Of a stretch of DNA of 64,000 bases, positions 32,307-41,282 are shown piece by piece (position 1 is the stretch's first letter; every line of letters starts with the position of its first letter). Origin of the DNA: Palsa-892 sp035555855. GTDB lineage: Bacteria; Pseudomonadota; Alphaproteobacteria; Rhizobiales; Xanthobacteraceae. The notes under the pieces are model-generated. The model did not search any database and was not told the DNA's origin. It saw only the letters and a program-made list of their open reading frames with translations. The stretch covers positions 1 through 64,000 of the forward strand of contig DATMGD010000048.1 of NCBI GenBank assembly GCA_035555855.1. The letters run 5' to 3'. The translations under genes and the position numbers were made by a program.

Positions 32307-34811
32307 GTGAATACAGACGGATTGAGAGCTGGTGTGAAGAACGATAACGCACTTTTGTTGTGGATCGGCCGTTCGCGCTCTTTCATAGTGCGCTACGGCA
32401 TCGCGCTTCTTGCTTTCGTGCTGGCGACCGCAATTCATTTACTGCTGGATCGCATCCTGCCGACAACGGTGCCGTTCGCGTTTTATTTTCTAGCGGTGCT
32501 CGTCGCAGCCGTTGCGGGCGGCGCAGGCCCGGGGATTTTTACGATCCTACTGTCCTCGGTGACGTCGTGGCTGCTGTTCGTTACCCGCAGCTTTATGATC
32601 GATATTTCGCGCCTGCCGAGGGTGGAGGATCTGCCCTCGCTGGAGAAATTGCTGGCCGTCTTCAACGACCCGGCGCTGTTGCGGCCGGCGGCTCTCGCTA
32701 ATCTTGCGGTTTTTCTGCTCACCAGCGTTCTGTTGCTGGTAGGTGCCACGGCTTTTCGAAATGCGGTGATCCGCCGGCGCGTCAGCGAGCGCGAACTGGA
32801 AGAGAGCGAGCGCCGTTTTCGCGCCGTTGCGGATACGATGCCGCAACTCGTTTGGTCGATTCGTCCCGACGGCCGCTATGATTATTACAATCAGCGCTGT
32901 CTCGAGTTCGCAGGCGGACCGCCGAACGAATATGGCGGCGCCTGGCAGGAGCTTATTCATCCCGACGATATCGAGCGCGCACGTGAGACCTGGCGGCGGG
33001 CGCTCAAAAGCGGTGGCCGCTATGAGAGCGAGCTTCGTTTGCGTGGAGCCGACGGCGAATATCACTGGTTTCTCGCCCGCGCCGTTCCGGTGCGCAACAG
33101 CGAGGGCGGCATTGAGCGCTGGTTTGGTTCGAGCACCGACATCTCGGACATCGTCGAAGCGCGTAATGCTCTCGAGCGCATGAACGAGAGGCAGGAGAAA
33201 CTCGTCGCGGATCGTACCGCCGAGCTTGCCGATGCCAACCTTCGCTTGCGCGCCGAGATCAGCGAGCGTGCCCGTGCCGAGGAGCAACTTCGGCATGCCC
33301 ATAAGATGGAGGCGCTCGGCCAGCTCACCGGCGGCGTCGCGCACGATTTCAACAACCTGCTGACCGTGGTGATCGGCAATATCGAGGCGCTCCAGCGCAG
33401 GCTTGGCAAGACCGGCGATCCGGCGCTTCGCGAATACGCGGCATTCGCGATGCAGGGCGGCAAGCGCGCCGCGGCATTGACGCAGCGCCTGCTTGCTTTT
33501 GCTCGCGGCCAGCCGCTCGAACCGCAGCCGGTCGACCTCAACGAATTGCTTTCCGGCATGTCGGAATTGCTCGCTCGCACTGTGGGCGAGCGTGTCACGA
33601 TGCAGACGATATTTGCCGAAGACCTGTGGACGACGGAGGTCGATCCCAATCAGTTCGAGAGCGTGTTGCTGAATCTCGCTGCCAATTCACGCGACGCAAT
33701 GCCCGAAGGCGGCGAGTTCACAGTTGAAACGGCCAAGACGTCGCTCGACGATAAATTCACGGCGCATCATTCGGATGTGAAGTCCGGCGATTATGTATTG
33801 GTGCGGGTGAGCGATACCGGCGTTGGCATGGACAAGGATACGCTCGCGCGTGTTTTCGAGCCGTTCTTCACAACAAAGCCCGTCGGCCAGGGCACGGGTC
33901 TGGGTCTCAGTCAGCTTTACGGTTTCATCAAGCAGTCGGGCGGCCACGTGACACTCGACAGCGAGCTCGGCAAGGGCACGACTGTAAAACTCTATTTGCC
34001 GCGCTCTGCGGTCGAAAAATCGGCACTGGTGCCGAAGTTGCGCGAGCTTGCGCCAGAGCCGCCAAAGCAGGACACCGTACTGGTCGTCGAGGATGATGAA
34101 GACGTTCGCCGCTATGCGGTCAGCATGCTGCACGAGCTTGGCTACTGCGTGATCGAAGCAGGCGACGGCGCGGCTGCCTTGCGACAACTCGAAGCGCACC
34201 CTGAAGTCCGGTTTTTGTTTTCCGATGTTGGGTTGCCCGGCGATTATAACGGCCGGGAACTCGCCGAAGAAGCCGTTCGCCGCCGTCCCTATCTCAAGGT
34301 GTTGTTCACGACAGGATATGGTCTCGACGGCATCATCCACGAGGGGCGTCTTGACGCCGGCGTTCAGCTGCTCACCAAGCCGTTCACGTTCGAGGAATTC
34401 TCGGAGAAGGTTCAGAAGGTGTTCGAGATGTCGCGCAAAAACAAGATCCTGCTCGTCGAGGATGAAGCGATGATCGCCATGCTCACCGTCGAGAACCTGC
34501 GCGAGCTAGGCTTCGAAGTAGAGGAGGCGGCCAACGCGACGGCCGCCCTTGCGGCAGCCAGGAAGAACATCAGCGATTTCGCCGCCGCGGTCATCGATAT
34601 CGGCCTGCCCGATAGAAAAGGCGACGATCTCGCGCTCGAATTGAAGACCCTGCGCCCCGACTTGCCGATCGTCATCGCGACCGGCGAGGGTGACGGTGCG
34701 CTTGATGGCAAGCTGAAGAAAATCGACAATCTGACGCTGCTGAAAAAACCTTACGATAGCGCCGGGCTCGACAAGAGCCTGAAGGCGCTTGGCGTGGACG
34801 CGCGGGCGTAA
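32307..34811 (+). CDS. Hybrid histidine kinase with two receiver domains
   Basis: This protein of about 834 residues has N-terminal transmembrane helices of DUF4118/KdpD type (about 30-155), a PAS domain (170-285), a coiled coil, HisKA with phospho-His in GGVAHDFNN (near 346) and HATPase (GQGTGLGLSQLYG), then two tandem receivers (about 588-705 and 710-830) with Asp in LFSDVGLPG and VIDIGLPD. No output domain or phosphotransfer domain is present, so the phosphoryl group must pass to a separate protein. The start is uncertain; GTG at 32307 has a GGAAACG site, and a TTG at 32295 or GTG at 32334 are alternatives. Confidence 0.88.
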   Translation: MNTDGLRAGVKNDNALLLWIGRSRSFIVRYGIALLAFVLATAIHLLLDRILPTTVPFAFYFLAVLVAAVAGGAGPGIFTILLSSVTSWLLFVTRSFMIDISRLPRVEDLPSLEKLLAVFNDPALLRPAALANLAVFLLTSVLLLVGATAFRNAVIRRRVSERELEESERRFRAVADTMPQLVWSIRPDGRYDYYNQRCLEFAGGPPNEYGGAWQELIHPDDIERARETWRRALKSGGRYESELRLRGADGEYHWFLARAVPVRNSEGGIERWFGSSTDISDIVEARNALERMNERQEKLVADRTAELADANLRLRAEISERARAEEQLRHAHKMEALGQLTGGVAHDFNNLLTVVIGNIEALQRRLGKTGDPALREYAAFAMQGGKRAAALTQRLLAFARGQPLEPQPVDLNELLSGMSELLARTVGERVTMQTIFAEDLWTTEVDPNQFESVLLNLAANSRDAMPEGGEFTVETAKTSLDDKFTAHHSDVKSGDYVLVRVSDTGVGMDKDTLARVFEPFFTTKPVGQGTGLGLSQLYGFIKQSGGHVTLDSELGKGTTVKLYLPRSAVEKSALVPKLRELAPEPPKQDTVLVVEDDEDVRRYAVSMLHELGYCVIEAGDGAAALRQLEAHPEVRFLFSDVGLPGDYNGRELAEEAVRRRPYLKVLFTTGYGLDGIIHEGRLDAGVQLLTKPFTFEEFSEKVQKVFEMSRKNKILLVEDEAMIAMLTVENLRELGFEVEEAANATAALAAARKNISDFAAAVIDIGLPDRKGDDLALELKTLRPDLPIVIATGEGDGALDGKLKKIDNLTLLKKPYDSAGLDKSLKALGVDARA

Positions 34812-34851
34812 CGCGCTTTTCTCGCGCCGGCCTTTTCCTTACAAGGAACGG

Positions 34852-35115
34852 ATGGCCTGCTTCGTTTATATCCTTGGCAGCAATGGCAAGGGCGGTATCC
34901 GCACTTACGTCGGCTGGACCCTTGATGTCGATGCGCGGCTTGCCCGGCACAACAATGGCAAGGGGGCACGCTCGACTCGCGGCCGGGTCTGGTTCCTGCT
35001 TTATACCGAGCGGCATCGAACGCGGCGTGCCGCGATGAGCCGCGAATGGTATCTCAAACGCGATCGCGCTTTTCGCAAACGCTTGCGGCAGGAATTTGAG
35101 TCGAGAATTTCTTGA
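34852..35115 (+). CDS. GIY-YIG domain protein (YhbQ/UPF0213-like)
   Basis: This 87-residue single-domain GIY-YIG protein has VYIL and TYVGWT in place of the two motif strings, a conserved Arg in DARLARHN and a C-terminal Glu/Arg-rich helix. The family are small nuclease-like proteins; in-cell role is mostly unknown. An AAGGAACG ribosome site precedes the ATG. Confidence 0.85.
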   Translation: MACFVYILGSNGKGGIRTYVGWTLDVDARLARHNNGKGARSTRGRVWFLLYTERHRTRRAAMSREWYLKRDRAFRKRLRQEFESRIS

Positions 35116-35136
35116 GAATAAAGATCGGGCAAATAG

Positions 35137-35163
35137 AAACCCCGGGCATTGCCCGGGGTTTTT
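35137..35163. terminator. Bidirectional intrinsic terminator
   Basis: An 11-base stem (35137-35147 with 35151-35161), three-base loop and short T-run lie between the convergent GIY-YIG and BA14K genes. Confidence 0.85.
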
Positions 35164-35180
35164 GATGAATTTGTCTTCGG

Positions 35181-35591
35181 TTACGGGCAGGGGTGGCGAT
35201 AGCCGTCGTAGCCGAGATAGGTGCCGCTGCGCGGATCGTAGGATTTGAACCGCGACATGCAGTAGGCGACCGCGTCACCGCCGCCGCCATAATAGCCATA
35301 ACCCGGCCCCGGGCCGTAGACAGGCGCGGGCGCATAGGGACCGCCGTACGGTCCGTCGTAATAATACGGACGCGAGTTGGCAATTGCGCTGCCGATAAGA
35401 GCGCCGCCGAGCACACCTGCGGCGATACCCCAGCCGCAGCCGCGGCAGCGGACGTTCTCAACGGGTGCGGAAACGGAATTGTTCGACACCGCGCCGGCCG
35501 CAATCGGCATTGCCGAGGCCGGGGCGGCCGTCAAAGCGGCGCCGCCGGACATGAGAGTTGCCGCCGCCAGGGAAAGCAATTGTTTTCTCAT
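35181..35591 (-). CDS. BA14K family exported protein
   Basis: This 136-residue protein has a signal peptide, a glycine-rich hydrophobic segment (GVLGGALIGSAIA near residue 59), a Tyr/Pro/Gly-rich linker and the C-terminal BA14K motif (YCMSRFKSYDPRSG and GYDGYRHPCP). BA14K proteins are immunoreactive envelope proteins first noted in Brucella and frequent in Hyphomicrobiales. Confidence 0.9.
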   Translation of the reverse strand: MRKQLLSLAAATLMSGGAALTAAPASAMPIAAGAVSNNSVSAPVENVRCRGCGWGIAAGVLGGALIGSAIANSRPYYYDGPYGGPYAPAPVYGPGPGYGYYGGGGDAVAYCMSRFKSYDPRSGTYLGYDGYRHPCP

Positions 35592-35718
35592 TTAGTCTTC
35601 TCCGTAAATTTACCCCCGCCGGATATTGCCAAAATTCCAAGCAGGCGTCACGCGTTGTCACATTACAGTTGCGTAACCAGCTAAGTTTTCACCGGCTCCG
35701 CCGTTGGTTAGCGCGAGG

Positions 35719-36384
35719 TTAGAATTTATAGTTCACACCGGCGCGCACGATATTTTCGTTGAACTTCACGTTGCTGCCGCAAGCTGCGCAGTTGAGCTTG
35801 CCGAGATCGACGTAAAGGTACTCGGCCTTGACCGTCCAGTTCGGCGTGAAGGCGTATTCAAGACCGCCGCCCACTGTCCAGCCAAGCTTTGTCGCGTCAT
35901 CGGAAAGCCCGGTGCCCGGCAGATTCGCTTTGACGTTGCCGTAGGCCGCGCCGCCCGTCACGTAAGGCATGAAGCGGTCGGCCGCATAGCCAAGACGCAG
36001 CCGTGTCGTGCCGAGCCAGTCGCTGCTGGTGCGGCATAGACCGGCGCCGAGCGCGCAGACCGACGTTCCCTTGGCATTGTTCCAGTCGAAATCGCTTTCG
36101 ACACCGAACACTGTCGAACCCCATTGGTAGTTGTAGCCGATGGTGCCGCCGAGCAGCGCGCCTTCCGGGGAAGTATTGCTGCCGTCGGCTGAAAAGCGCG
36201 AATTGCCCCAGCCATAGCCGCCGTTGATACCGGCGTAGAAGCCGGTCCAGTCATAAGCGCGATACTCCGGCGCCTTGACCGGATATGCCGCTCGCGGGGC
36301 GGGGCGTGCGATGTCGGCGGCGTTTGCTACCGGCGCCAATCCAAGACCCGCAAGGGCAGTAGCGAGGATGAGAATTTTCTTCAT
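35719..36384 (-). CDS. Outer-membrane beta-barrel protein (Omp25/31-like)
   Basis: This 221-residue protein has a signal peptide (cleaved after about residue 22, ANAAD) and an eight-stranded barrel typical of Omp25/Omp31 and opacity-type porins. It opens with DWTGFYAGINGGYGWG and ends in the C-terminal Phe of NYKF. The ATG at 36384 has GGAG at the right distance; earlier in-frame codons are rejected. Confidence 0.9.
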   Translation of the reverse strand: MKKILILATALAGLGLAPVANAADIARPAPRAAYPVKAPEYRAYDWTGFYAGINGGYGWGNSRFSADGSNTSPEGALLGGTIGYNYQWGSTVFGVESDFDWNNAKGTSVCALGAGLCRTSSDWLGTTRLRLGYAADRFMPYVTGGAAYGNVKANLPGTGLSDDATKLGWTVGGGLEYAFTPNWTVKAEYLYVDLGKLNCAACGSNVKFNENIVRAGVNYKF

Positions 36385-36489
36385 CGGAAACTCCATCACT
36401 TCCTCATTTAAATTCCGCTGCCGAGATAGTGTGGCTTTGGGGCTCTGCAAGGTTGTAAAGTTGGCAACAATCCGGCGTTTCTGCGCCGG

Positions 36490-36870
36490 TTATTCCGCAA
36501 TCACGTCGACAACACGGCTCGTGGCCGGATCCACCAGCACAAGGCGGTTGTTGACGTAGACGTAGCGGTAGCGCCGCAACTCCGGCATCTCGATATAGGC
36601 GTCTTCCGGGAAGTCGGAGACGACGACTTCGCGCGGTACCGGCGCGCCAACCTCATAGCGAACGGCCGGGCCGGGCGCAGGCACAACCACAGGCCCCGGC
36701 GCGACGCGCCGCTCCTCGGTGATTGTGCGATAAATCACCGTGCGCTGTTCAGGGTTCAGAACCGACGGCCCGCGCGTCTCGGTGGTCGTGGTGATGGTGG
36801 TTTGGGCGATGGCGCTTGCCGGCAGTAGGACGAGCGCCAAGGCGGTGGAATAACGAACAAGTTTTTGCAT
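36490..36870 (-). CDS. DUF1236 exported protein
   Basis: This 126-residue protein has a signal peptide (cleaved near residue 22, AIAQ), a Thr-rich stretch, a Pro-rich middle and a C-terminal DUF1236 motif (RRYRYVYVNNRLVLVDP). The family is typical of Bradyrhizobium and relatives; function unknown. Confidence 0.85.
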   Translation of the reverse strand: MQKLVRYSTALALVLLPASAIAQTTITTTTETRGPSVLNPEQRTVIYRTITEERRVAPGPVVVPAPGPAVRYEVGAPVPREVVVSDFPEDAYIEMPELRRYRYVYVNNRLVLVDPATSRVVDVIAE

Positions 36871-37055
36871 GCCGCTCCCTCGTCTTTTTTGGGTGTCGCC
36901 CGATAACGCGAAGGGGAGTGCAGTAGTTCCTGTAAAAATTGATCCTTAAAAGCCGGTCCTATTAGGTGGCGGCGCCTGCGGCGTTTTCACACACATATAT
37001 GGCCGTTAACTTGCCCGCTTGTAATTCCCATAATTCTGGTGCGGAATTGCCGCTC

Positions 37056-37095
37056 ACGCTCGGACCTGGCGCCTGCCGGCGCCGCGGCCGAGCGT
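37056..37095 (+). other. Two-tier hairpin in the leader of the next gene
   Basis: An outer 8-base stem (37056-37063 with 37088-37095), a four-by-four internal loop and an inner GGCGCC/GGCGCC stem (37068-37073 with 37078-37083) form a stable structure 31 bases upstream of the next start. It is followed by an A-rich stretch rather than a T-run, so it is a leader structure rather than a terminator for the plus strand. Confidence 0.5.
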
Positions 37096-37126
37096 CAAAA
37101 AATGCGCCAGCAAGGAGGTCGCAACT

Positions 37127-37522
37127 ATGAATACTCGTTTGATTGTTTCAGCATGTGCTGCCGTCGCGATCGGTTTCGCATTCACTGTTTCGACTCCCGC
37201 GCAGGCGCAGGACGCCAAGGCTTGCGGCAAGCAGTGGAGCGCGATGACCAAGGACCAGAAAAAAGGTCTGAAGAAAAAATCTTATGTGGCCGATTGCGTC
37301 GCCAAGGGAACGAGCGCAGCGCCCGCAACGGCGCCTGCCGCTGCCCCCAAGGCCGGCGGCACTGCGACAGGCAAGCCGGGCCGCGCGGCGATGATCGCGC
37401 GCGAGCGCGCTTGCGGCAAGGAATGGCGCGAGCAGAAAGCGGCGGGCCGCATTCCGGCCGGCCAGAAGTGGCCGCAGTACTGGAGCGATTGCAACAAGCG
37501 CATGAAGGCGCAAGGAATGTAA
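37127..37522 (+). CDS. Exported Lys/Ala-rich hypothetical protein
   Basis: This 131-residue protein has a signal peptide (cleaved after AQAQ, about residue 28) and two related Cys-containing segments (ACGKQWSAM... with DC near 57, and ACGKEWREQ... with DC near 123) joined by an Ala/Pro linker. The two halves look like a diverged internal duplication, each able to form one disulfide. No family is named. A strong AAGGAGG site precedes the ATG. Confidence 0.8.
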   Translation: MNTRLIVSACAAVAIGFAFTVSTPAQAQDAKACGKQWSAMTKDQKKGLKKKSYVADCVAKGTSAAPATAPAAAPKAGGTATGKPGRAAMIARERACGKEWREQKAAGRIPAGQKWPQYWSDCNKRMKAQGM

Positions 37523-37550
37523 GCAATCTCTGCTTACGGCTTACGAAACA

Positions 37551-37579
37551 AAGGAGCGGCCATTGCGCCGCTCCTTTTT
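37551..37579. terminator. Bidirectional intrinsic terminator
   Basis: A ten-base stem (37551-37560 with 37567-37576), six-base loop and T-run between two convergent genes. Confidence 0.88.
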
Positions 37580-37592
37580 GTTTGCGCAAAAA

Positions 37593-37937
37593 TTATTTCT
37601 TCAACGCAAGTTTCCCGGTCGGGCTCGCCTGATCGACGGCTTGCGGCAGATACTTCGCGATGACATCGAGCGCCTGATCGACCGGCAGGCCCATGGCGCG
37701 CGCGATCTGTTGCAGCTGTTTGTCGTTCAGCGCCGAGCGCAACTGATCGGAGGTGACCGGCATATTCTTACCCTTGGCGATCCACGAGGCGACCTCCTTG
37801 TCGAGGCCAGCCTGATGCAACTTGTCGAGTACGCCTTGCACGCCGCCAATCTTCTGGAAGGCCTGACCGATCAGCTCCGGATGTTTTTCCAGTTCGCCGA
37901 TCGCTCCCCTGATGATGCTCGTCCAATCGATCGCCAT
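37593..37937 (-). CDS. YidB-like (DUF937) protein
   Basis: This 114-residue protein matches the YidB/DUF937 family, a helical domain of unknown function with the repeated segments VQGVLDKLHQAG and VASWIAKGKNMPV. A suboptimal EcfG-like site (GGAAC, 15 bases, CGTT on the minus strand, 38055-38032) lies about 95 bases upstream. Confidence 0.82.
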   Translation of the reverse strand: MAIDWTSIIRGAIGELEKHPELIGQAFQKIGGVQGVLDKLHQAGLDKEVASWIAKGKNMPVTSDQLRSALNDKQLQQIARAMGLPVDQALDVIAKYLPQAVDQASPTGKLALKK

Positions 37938-38086
37938 AGGTATCTCCCTCGCAATTTAACAACGCAATTCCGGCGCAACCCGTGCCGGTCCTCGCTATTG
38001 TGCCATGCTGTACCCATAAACAGGCAACCAAAACGCCGCAGAAGTGTTATGTTCCGCATCTAGCTTCTTTGCGGGACGGGGACGCC

Positions 38087-39196
38087 ATGAACAAAGCTAA
38101 AACGGCGTTGCAGCGCTTCAAGTTGGGCGTTCGGGACGCAAATCCGCTGGATACACCGAGGCGGTTTTGGCGCGGCGCCTCACAGACCGCGACCGTCGGG
38201 ATGTTCCTGATCTTCTTTATCACGGCGCTTTATTTCGCGCGCACGATCCTGTTGCCCATAACGCTGGCGCTGGTGATCGGCACGATGCTGGCGCCGGTCA
38301 CCAAAACAGCCGGGCGTTACGGCATGCCGGCGCCGCTCACTGCGGCGCTTCTGGTGCTCGGCTTTTTTGCCGCGGTTTCGGTCGGCATCATGCTGTCTGC
38401 CGATCCGGTGCGCGAATGGATCGGCAAGGCGCCGCAAATCGGCGAGGCGCTCAAGGGCAAGCTGCACGTGTTCGATGCGCCGCTCGCTGCGCTGAATGAA
38501 ATTCGCCAATCGATCTCGGGCCTCGCGAAGAGCGCCGATCCCACCGTCATCACGGTCGATGTCAGCACCGGAATTTTGCAGCCGGTCGTCTCTGTTTTAT
38601 CGCCGGCAATCGGCCAGCTCCTTTTGTTTTTCGGTACGCTGTTCTTCTATCTTTCGGGTCACAACAGCATTCAACAAAGTCTCGTCTCGGTGTTTCGTCA
38701 TCACGATGCGCGGCTGCGCGCGCTGCATACGATACGTGACATCGAGCGCAATCTTGCGAGCTATCTCGGGGTCGTTACCGCAATCAACTTCACCATCGGC
38801 GTGCTCGTCACCGCAGGCGCGTGGGTAATCGGGTTGCCGGCGCCGTTCGCCTGGGGCGTGCTCGCATTCGTCCTGAACTATGTTCCCTATATCGGTCCTG
38901 CGACAACGCTGGTGACGCTGTTTGCCGTCGGGCTCGTCTCGTTTCCGTCATTGAGCTACGCGTTGATCGCGCCGGCCTGCTTCCTCGGTCTTTCGACGCT
39001 GGAGGGTCAGATCGTGACGCCGAGCGTCATCGGCCGCACGCTTACCGTGAACCCGATGATGGTGTTCCTGGCGATCGCCTTCTGGGCCTGGCTATGGGGG
39101 CCGCTCGGCGCGCTCCTGGCAAATCCGCTTCTCATCATGAGCATGGTGGCGTTGAAGCACCTGTTTCCGAAACAGAACGTCACGCTGCCGGAGTGA
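38087..39196 (+). CDS. AI-2E transporter family permease
   Basis: This 369-residue polytopic protein has about eight helices, with two near the start, a soluble central region and five to six near the end (NYVPYIGP and EGQIVTPSVIGR are family motifs). Some members export AI-2 or act as Na+/H+ antiporters; the role here is unknown. The ATG at 38087 has a GGGACGGGGA site. Its end overlaps the convergent hydrolase-OsmC gene by 17 bases. Confidence 0.88.
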   Translation: MNKAKTALQRFKLGVRDANPLDTPRRFWRGASQTATVGMFLIFFITALYFARTILLPITLALVIGTMLAPVTKTAGRYGMPAPLTAALLVLGFFAAVSVGIMLSADPVREWIGKAPQIGEALKGKLHVFDAPLAALNEIRQSISGLAKSADPTVITVDVSTGILQPVVSVLSPAIGQLLLFFGTLFFYLSGHNSIQQSLVSVFRHHDARLRALHTIRDIERNLASYLGVVTAINFTIGVLVTAGAWVIGLPAPFAWGVLAFVLNYVPYIGPATTLVTLFAVGLVSFPSLSYALIAPACFLGLSTLEGQIVTPSVIGRTLTVNPMMVFLAIAFWAWLWGPLGALLANPLLIMSMVALKHLFPKQNVTLPE

Positions 39197-40400
39197 TCGC
39201 GCGTGTGCGGATCTTGATCTCCGACGTCAGCGTGCGATGGACAGGGCACATATCGGCGATTTCCAGAAGCCGCGCGCGGGTCGCTTCATCTAGGTTTCCT
39301 TCGATCAGGATTTCGCGCTCGATCTGGTCGACCTTGCCTTCCTTCGTCTCGCAATCCTGGCAGTCCGTTGCATAGATGCGATCGTGCGAGAGCTTCACGG
39401 TCGTCCGTTCGAGCGGAATCTTTTTGCGCTCGGCGTAAAGCCGCAACGTCATCGAAGTGCAGGCGCCGAGCGCCGAGAGCAAAAGGTCGTAGGGCGTCGG
39501 GCCGCTGCCCATGCCGCCCATCGCTTCGGGCTCGTCGGCGAGGAAGCGGTGGCGTCCGGCCGTGATTTCCTGCTGGAATTTTCCGCGCCCCGTTTCGGCT
39601 ACGACAACTCCATGCGTTTCGCCGCCGGCCTCGACGGACGGCAATTCGAGATAACGCTCGGCCCATGCGGCGATGACGTTCGCGACATAGGCGGCGTCGG
39701 CTTTTTTGCTGAGGAGATGATCGGCGCCCGCGAGCGAAACGAAACTTTTTGGATGCTTCGCCGTAACGAAAATCTTGGTGGCGTTCTCGATGCCGACGAT
39801 ATCGTCCGTCGGCGAGTGGAAGATCAGGAGCGCCTTGCGCAGATTGGCGATGTGATCGGCAAGCTTTTGTTTCTCGATGTCTTCGAGGAAGCTGCGTGCG
39901 ATCCGGAACGGCCGGCCGGCGAGCGAGACCTCGACTTCGCCTTGTTGCTTGATGTCGTCGATCTTGTCGCGAAAGAGATGTGTGACATGCGCGGCTTCAG
40001 CCGGTGCCGAAATCGTGACAACGGCGCGGGCGCTCGCGATCTGTCCGGCTGCGGCGAGCACTGCGGCGCCGCCGAGACTATGGCCGATCAGGAGCGCCGG
40101 TGCACCGATTTCCTTTTCCAGGTGTTTTGCCGCTGCCACGAGATCGGCGACGTTCGAGGAAAAATGCGTATTGGCAAATTCGCCTTCGCTCCCTCCCAGT
40201 CCGGTGAAATCGAAGCGCAGAACGGCGATGCCAAGCTCCGTCAGCCCTTCGGCGATCCGGCGCGCCGCGTGCGTATCCTTCCCGCAAGTAAAGCAATGCG
40301 CGAACAGCGCATAGGCGCGCGGCTTGTCGATGGGCCGGTCGAGCAGGGCGGCGAGCCGCTCGCCCTTGGTGTTGGGAAAATCGAAGCGCTCTGCGGGCAT
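39180..40400 (-). CDS. Fused alpha/beta hydrolase - OsmC family protein
   Basis: This 406-residue fusion has an alpha/beta hydrolase (about 1-255; nucleophile motif GHSLGG, acid and His in SPTDD and GADH) joined to an OsmC-like peroxiredoxin domain (about 265-400) with the two redox cysteines in GACTSMT and DMCPVH. OsmC domains reduce organic hydroperoxides; the hydrolase may free acyl peroxides for it. This fusion is known in several proteobacterial lineages. Confidence 0.92.
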   Translation of the reverse strand: MPAERFDFPNTKGERLAALLDRPIDKPRAYALFAHCFTCGKDTHAARRIAEGLTELGIAVLRFDFTGLGGSEGEFANTHFSSNVADLVAAAKHLEKEIGAPALLIGHSLGGAAVLAAAGQIASARAVVTISAPAEAAHVTHLFRDKIDDIKQQGEVEVSLAGRPFRIARSFLEDIEKQKLADHIANLRKALLIFHSPTDDIVGIENATKIFVTAKHPKSFVSLAGADHLLSKKADAAYVANVIAAWAERYLELPSVEAGGETHGVVVAETGRGKFQQEITAGRHRFLADEPEAMGGMGSGPTPYDLLLSALGACTSMTLRLYAERKKIPLERTTVKLSHDRIYATDCQDCETKEGKVDQIEREILIEGNLDEATRARLLEIADMCPVHRTLTSEIKIRTRAITPAA

Positions 40401-40478
40401 GATGATCCTCCGGGCAGTAATTCGGGAGCATCATCGTTGCGTATGGCCAAAGGCGCAACGCCTTCGCGGGAATGTGAT

Positions 40479-41267
40479 CTAATAGAGCCCCGGCGTCGCA
40501 CCGCCGTCGACGGCAATCGCAGTGCCGTGAATATGCGCGCCGCGCTTCGAGCAAAGGAACAACGCGAGTTCGGCGACGTCCTCGGGCTTGGCGATGCGGC
40601 TCAATCCCGTCTTGTCGATCGCGCGTTTGATCGCTTCCTCGCGCGAAATGCCATAGGCCTTGGCGTGGCTTTCCATCAGTTCGAAGAAGCGTTCGGTCTC
40701 GGTCAGGCCGGGATGGATGACATTGACATTCACGCCGTCGCGCTTGCCGAGATCGGCAAGACCCTTGGAGAAATTGGCCAGCGCCGCGTTGACCGCGCCG
40801 CCGATCAGGAACGTCTGCTGCGGCGTGCGCGCGCCGCCGCCGACGATGTTGACGATATTGCCCTTGGCGCTTTTCAGCATCGGCCAGAACAGCCGCGACA
40901 GCCGCACGGCCGCGTAGAATTTCAGCGCGAAGCCGTCGTGCCATTCCTCGTCGTAAAGCTCGAGGAAGTTGCCGGCCCTCGTAGCCCCGGCGCAGTTGAC
41001 CAGCACATCGCAGCGCCCGAACCGCGAATGCACGAGTTCGAACAGGCCTTCGCATTTTTCGGTCTGCTTGAGATCGCCGGCATAAGTGACGGCGGGCGGT
41101 CCGCCGGCCTTGCCGATGATCTCCGCGGCTTCCAGCAAGTTCTGCGGCGAGGAGGCGGCGATCACGGTTTGCGCGCCTTCGCGGGCGAAGGCTTTGGCGA
41201 TCGCCCGGCCGATGCCGCGGCTTCCGCCGGTGACGACGACGATCTTGTGTTCGAACTCCCGGCTCAT
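40479..41267 (-). CDS. SDR-family protein with degenerate active site
   Basis: This 262-residue short-chain dehydrogenase fold has an intact cofactor motif TGGSRGIG (13-20), an NCAG motif and the C-terminal PGLTET region. Aligned on these landmarks, the catalytic YxxxK positions read Gly and Asn (within GGAVNAAL), and the Ser of the triad is Gly. It probably binds NAD(P) but may lack normal dehydrogenase activity. It ends 78 bases before the hydrolase-OsmC start and follows the 2OG oxygenase gene by 15 bases, so those two are likely cotranscribed. Confidence 0.85.
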   Translation of the reverse strand: MSREFEHKIVVVTGGSRGIGRAIAKAFAREGAQTVIAASSPQNLLEAAEIIGKAGGPPAVTYAGDLKQTEKCEGLFELVHSRFGRCDVLVNCAGATRAGNFLELYDEEWHDGFALKFYAAVRLSRLFWPMLKSAKGNIVNIVGGGARTPQQTFLIGGAVNAALANFSKGLADLGKRDGVNVNVIHPGLTETERFFELMESHAKAYGISREEAIKRAIDKTGLSRIAKPEDVAELALFLCSKRGAHIHGTAIAVDGGATPGLY

Positions 41268-41282
41268 CCGCTTGCGCCGCGC

